Positions 4,763 to 6,723 of a DNA stretch of 6,723 nucleotides are shown piece after piece. The stretch covers positions 1-6,723 of the forward strand of contig DAOWAG010000069.1 of NCBI GenBank assembly GCA_030634715.1, written 5' to 3'. The DNA comes from Candidatus Aegiribacteria sp. GTDB taxonomy: Bacteria; Fermentibacterota; Fermentibacteria; Fermentibacterales; Fermentibacteraceae. The position numbers were made by a program, and so were the translations under genes. Positions within the stretch are counted from its first letter, which is position 1. Every line of letters starts with the position of its first letter. The notes beneath the pieces were generated by a model. That model was not told where the DNA came from. It worked only from the letters and a program-made list of their open reading frames with translations, and did not search any database.

Positions 4763-6723
4763 TCAGCCGCACTCAGAGTAACCGCAATTCAGAGCACAGG
4801 AAACACATCCTGATTCATACTTAAGGGGTCCTCCGCACATCGGGCAGGCTCCTGCAAGGTTTTCGACTACTTCGTCATCAAGTTCAGAGTCGGTTTTTTC
4901 AGGATCTATCACCGGATTCGCCACGGGCTCAAGAGATTGAATCGCATCCGATGTCTGTCCCGGAATTGAATCAGGACTCTCCTCAAGATACCATTCGATA
5001 GTCTGACCAATTGCATCAGCGCAGGAGAGTATTCTGTTTCCGTTCTGCCAGACAATCCGGTGACAGCTTATCCCTTTAAGTTCTTTGACAATTGCGCCAG
5101 GCTTGATATTTGACCGCAGTGCAAGCGAAACAAGTCTGCTGATAGCTTCTGATTGACTCGCTGCGCATCCTCCTGCCTTCCCCATCTGGGAGAATATCTC
5201 TACCGGTCCATCCGAGTCCATATTGATAGTAACGTAAAGGTTGCCGCAGCCGGTCCGGATTCTCCTTGTAATACCGGATGTAACATCTCCTCTGTCTCTG
5301 GGACCAATTGGAAATGCAGGGAGTGGAACATCAATTATCTGTTCTTCTGCTTCGGAAGAGGCGAGATTAAGAACCTGCTTATCTCTACTCTTGTCCCGGT
5401 ATACAGTAACACCCTTACAACCGAGTCGCCGGGATAGCTGGAACACTTCCGCTACATCCTGCCGGGTAGCATCCTCAGGCAAATTAACGGTCTTTGATAC
5501 GGCATTATCGGTGTACTTCTGGAAAGCAGCCTGCATTCGGACATGGTAAGCAGGAGAAATGTCATGAGATGTTGTAAATACCCTCTGAACATCTCTGGGA
5601 ATTTCATGAATACCCTGACATGAGCCTTTTTCAGCCACCTGGTTTAGAATTTCCTCGGAGTCAAACCCCTTTTCCCTGGCAACTCGTGCAAATTCGGGAA
5701 CTACTTCATACAGCTCATCATTCTCATCAAGAAGATTACGCCTTGTGAATGACAGTGCAAACACCGGCTCGATACCTCCAGAACATCCGGCAAGAATACT
5801 AATCGATCCGGTAGGAGCTATTGTTGTTACGGTAGCATTACGCAGTGGTGGCTGGTGTTTTTCATCGTAAACGCTGCCCTTGAAATTTGGAAAAGGTCCT
5901 CGTTCCTCAGCTAGATCAATACTGGCTTTTCTGCCCTTCTCAGCAATAAAACTCATCAGATCCTCAGCGAATAAAAGGGCTTCTTCCGAATCGTACGGCA
6001 TCCCCAGTTTAAATAGAAGATCGGCAAAGCCCATTACGCCAAGTCCGATTTTTCTGTTTCCAGCAACCATTTCCGCTATTTCCGGAAGAGGATACTTATT
6101 CACCTCAATAACATCATCAAGAAATCTTACTGCGTTCACAACTGTATTCTCAAGCCTGGTCCAATCAATTGCTGTGACTCCATCAGCTCTTCGTTCAGCC
6201 ATGACAGAGACGTTCACCGAACCCAGATTGCATGCTTCGTATGGAAGAAGAGGCTGCTCACCACAGGGATTCGTTGCCTCAATATCGGCAATTTGCGGTG
6301 TAGGATTTGCATCATTCATTCGATCGATGAAGATGATTCCGGGTTCTCCGGAATTCCACGCTGAATCCACAATCGCATTGAAGATTTCCGTGGCGTCTCT
6401 GCTTCCAGTAACTTTTCCTTCTCTTGGATTTGTAAGATCGTAACTTGTGCGTCTTTCAACAGCATTCATGAATTTATCAGTTGCAGCTACAGAAAGATTG
6501 AAATTGTTCAGTTTCTTCATGTCTCGCTTAACATTGATAAACTCACCTATATCGGGATGATCTACTCGCAAAACCGCCATATTAGCACCTCGGCGGACAC
6601 CGCCCTGCTTTACTGTTTCTGTGGCCTGATCAAAAACATTCATAAAGGATAATGGACCGCTTGAAACACCTTTTGTGGACATTACAGTATCATTTGCAGG
6701 ACGTACACTTGAAAAAGAAAAAC
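4763..6723 (-). CDS. nrdJ: Adenosylcobalamin-dependent (class II) ribonucleotide reductase, C-terminal part
   Basis: The frame is open from the right edge to the TGA at 4765-4763, giving 652 residues. The frame continues above the ATG at 6682-6680 with the family-like sequence FSFSSVRPANDTVM, so that methionine is internal and the true start is outside the window. The enzyme reduces ribonucleotides to deoxyribonucleotides in the cytoplasm using coenzyme B12. Numbering from the edge: GVSSGPLSFM (18-27), QGGVRRGANMAVLRVDHPDI (39-58), NPCGEQPLLPYEACNLGSVN (151-170), APTGSISILAGCSGGIEPVF (302-321). In NPCGE, C153 corresponds to the thiyl-radical cysteine, with N151 and E155 its partners; C164 corresponds to one of the redox-active pair, whose partner is outside the window. 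A TSCPD-type domain follows (GCGNLYVTIN at 491-500, GGCAASQSEAISRLVSLALR at 517-536), then an acidic linker and a six-cysteine tail (C626, C629, C639, C642, C646, C651) with the family's CPxCGG and CGYSEC ends. All catalytic residues that can be seen are intact. Confidence 0.96.
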   Translation of the reverse strand, partial: FSFSSVRPANDTVMSTKGVSSGPLSFMNVFDQATETVKQGGVRRGANMAVLRVDHPDIGEFINVKRDMKKLNNFNLSVAATDKFMNAVERRTSYDLTNPREGKVTGSRDATEIFNAIVDSAWNSGEPGIIFIDRMNDANPTPQIADIEATNPCGEQPLLPYEACNLGSVNVSVMAERRADGVTAIDWTRLENTVVNAVRFLDDVIEVNKYPLPEIAEMVAGNRKIGLGVMGFADLLFKLGMPYDSEEALLFAEDLMSFIAEKGRKASIDLAEERGPFPNFKGSVYDEKHQPPLRNATVTTIAPTGSISILAGCSGGIEPVFALSFTRRNLLDENDELYEVVPEFARVAREKGFDSEEILNQVAEKGSCQGIHEIPRDVQRVFTTSHDISPAYHVRMQAAFQKYTDNAVSKTVNLPEDATRQDVAEVFQLSRRLGCKGVTVYRDKSRDKQVLNLASSEAEEQIIDVPLPAFPIGPRDRGDVTSGITRRIRTGCGNLYVTINMDSDGPVEIFSQMGKAGGCAASQSEAISRLVSLALRSNIKPGAIVKELKGISCHRIVWQNGNRILSCADAIGQTIEWYLEESPDSIPGQTSDAIQSLEPVANPVIDPEKTDSELDDEVVENLAGACPMCGGPLKYESGCVSCALNCGYSECG

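Noticed and set aside
5153..6443. Plus-strand frames of 94-187 codons opposite nrdJ
   Set aside because: They lie antisense to highly conserved catalytic regions of the reductase and show no domain of their own.
6680..6682. ATG as the start of nrdJ
   Set aside because: The frame continues upstream to the window edge with sequence typical of the enzyme, so the methionine is internal.

Overview
The window carries six protein-coding genes: four on the minus strand and two on the plus strand. Two of them run off the window edges. There are no rRNA, tRNA, CRISPR or transposon signatures. The organism is clearly bacterial: there are strong Shine-Dalgarno sites, a Tex-family protein and an adenosylcobalamin-dependent ribonucleotide reductase. 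Base composition is mid-range by eye. The secreted protein built from WW-containing FG-GAP/VCBS-type repeats behind a 'TDWSGGPG' N-terminus is of a kind I associate with uncultured Gram-negative candidate phyla (the Fermentibacteria/Aegiribacteria, FCB-like groups). That placement is an inference from style, not a proven assignment.

Layout. Positions 1-904 (minus) hold the N-terminal 301 residues of an exported beta-propeller-like repeat protein with four complete 51-residue repeats and part of a fifth. The C-terminus lies outside the window. Positions 1044-3182 (minus) hold a complete tex gene. A 243-bp divergent intergenic region (3183-3425) carries candidate promoters in both directions and an 18-bp dyad. 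Positions 3426-3878 (plus) encode a cysteine-rich DUF3795-like protein. After 47 bp, positions 3926-4408 (plus) encode a second cysteine-containing protein of unknown family. Only 12 bp separate its stop from the stop of the convergent gene at 4421-4648 (minus), a small PC4/p15-type single-stranded-DNA-binding protein. Positions 4763-6723 (minus) are the C-terminal 652 residues of NrdJ, the class II ribonucleotide reductase. Its 5' end is beyond the right edge, so the methionine at 6680-6682 is internal.

How the genes relate. NrdJ (dNTP supply) and the PC4-like protein (ssDNA binding) are co-directional and may share a transcript, though 114 bp separate them. Tex is a housekeeping nucleic-acid-binding factor. 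The two plus-strand cysteine-rich genes may form a two-gene unit transcribed divergently from tex. The repeat protein downstream of tex has its own strong ribosome binding site and a TTGACA element, so it is probably expressed separately. I see no convincing new multi-gene system. The most open questions are the uncharacterised cysteine-rich pair and the regularity of the repeat protein.
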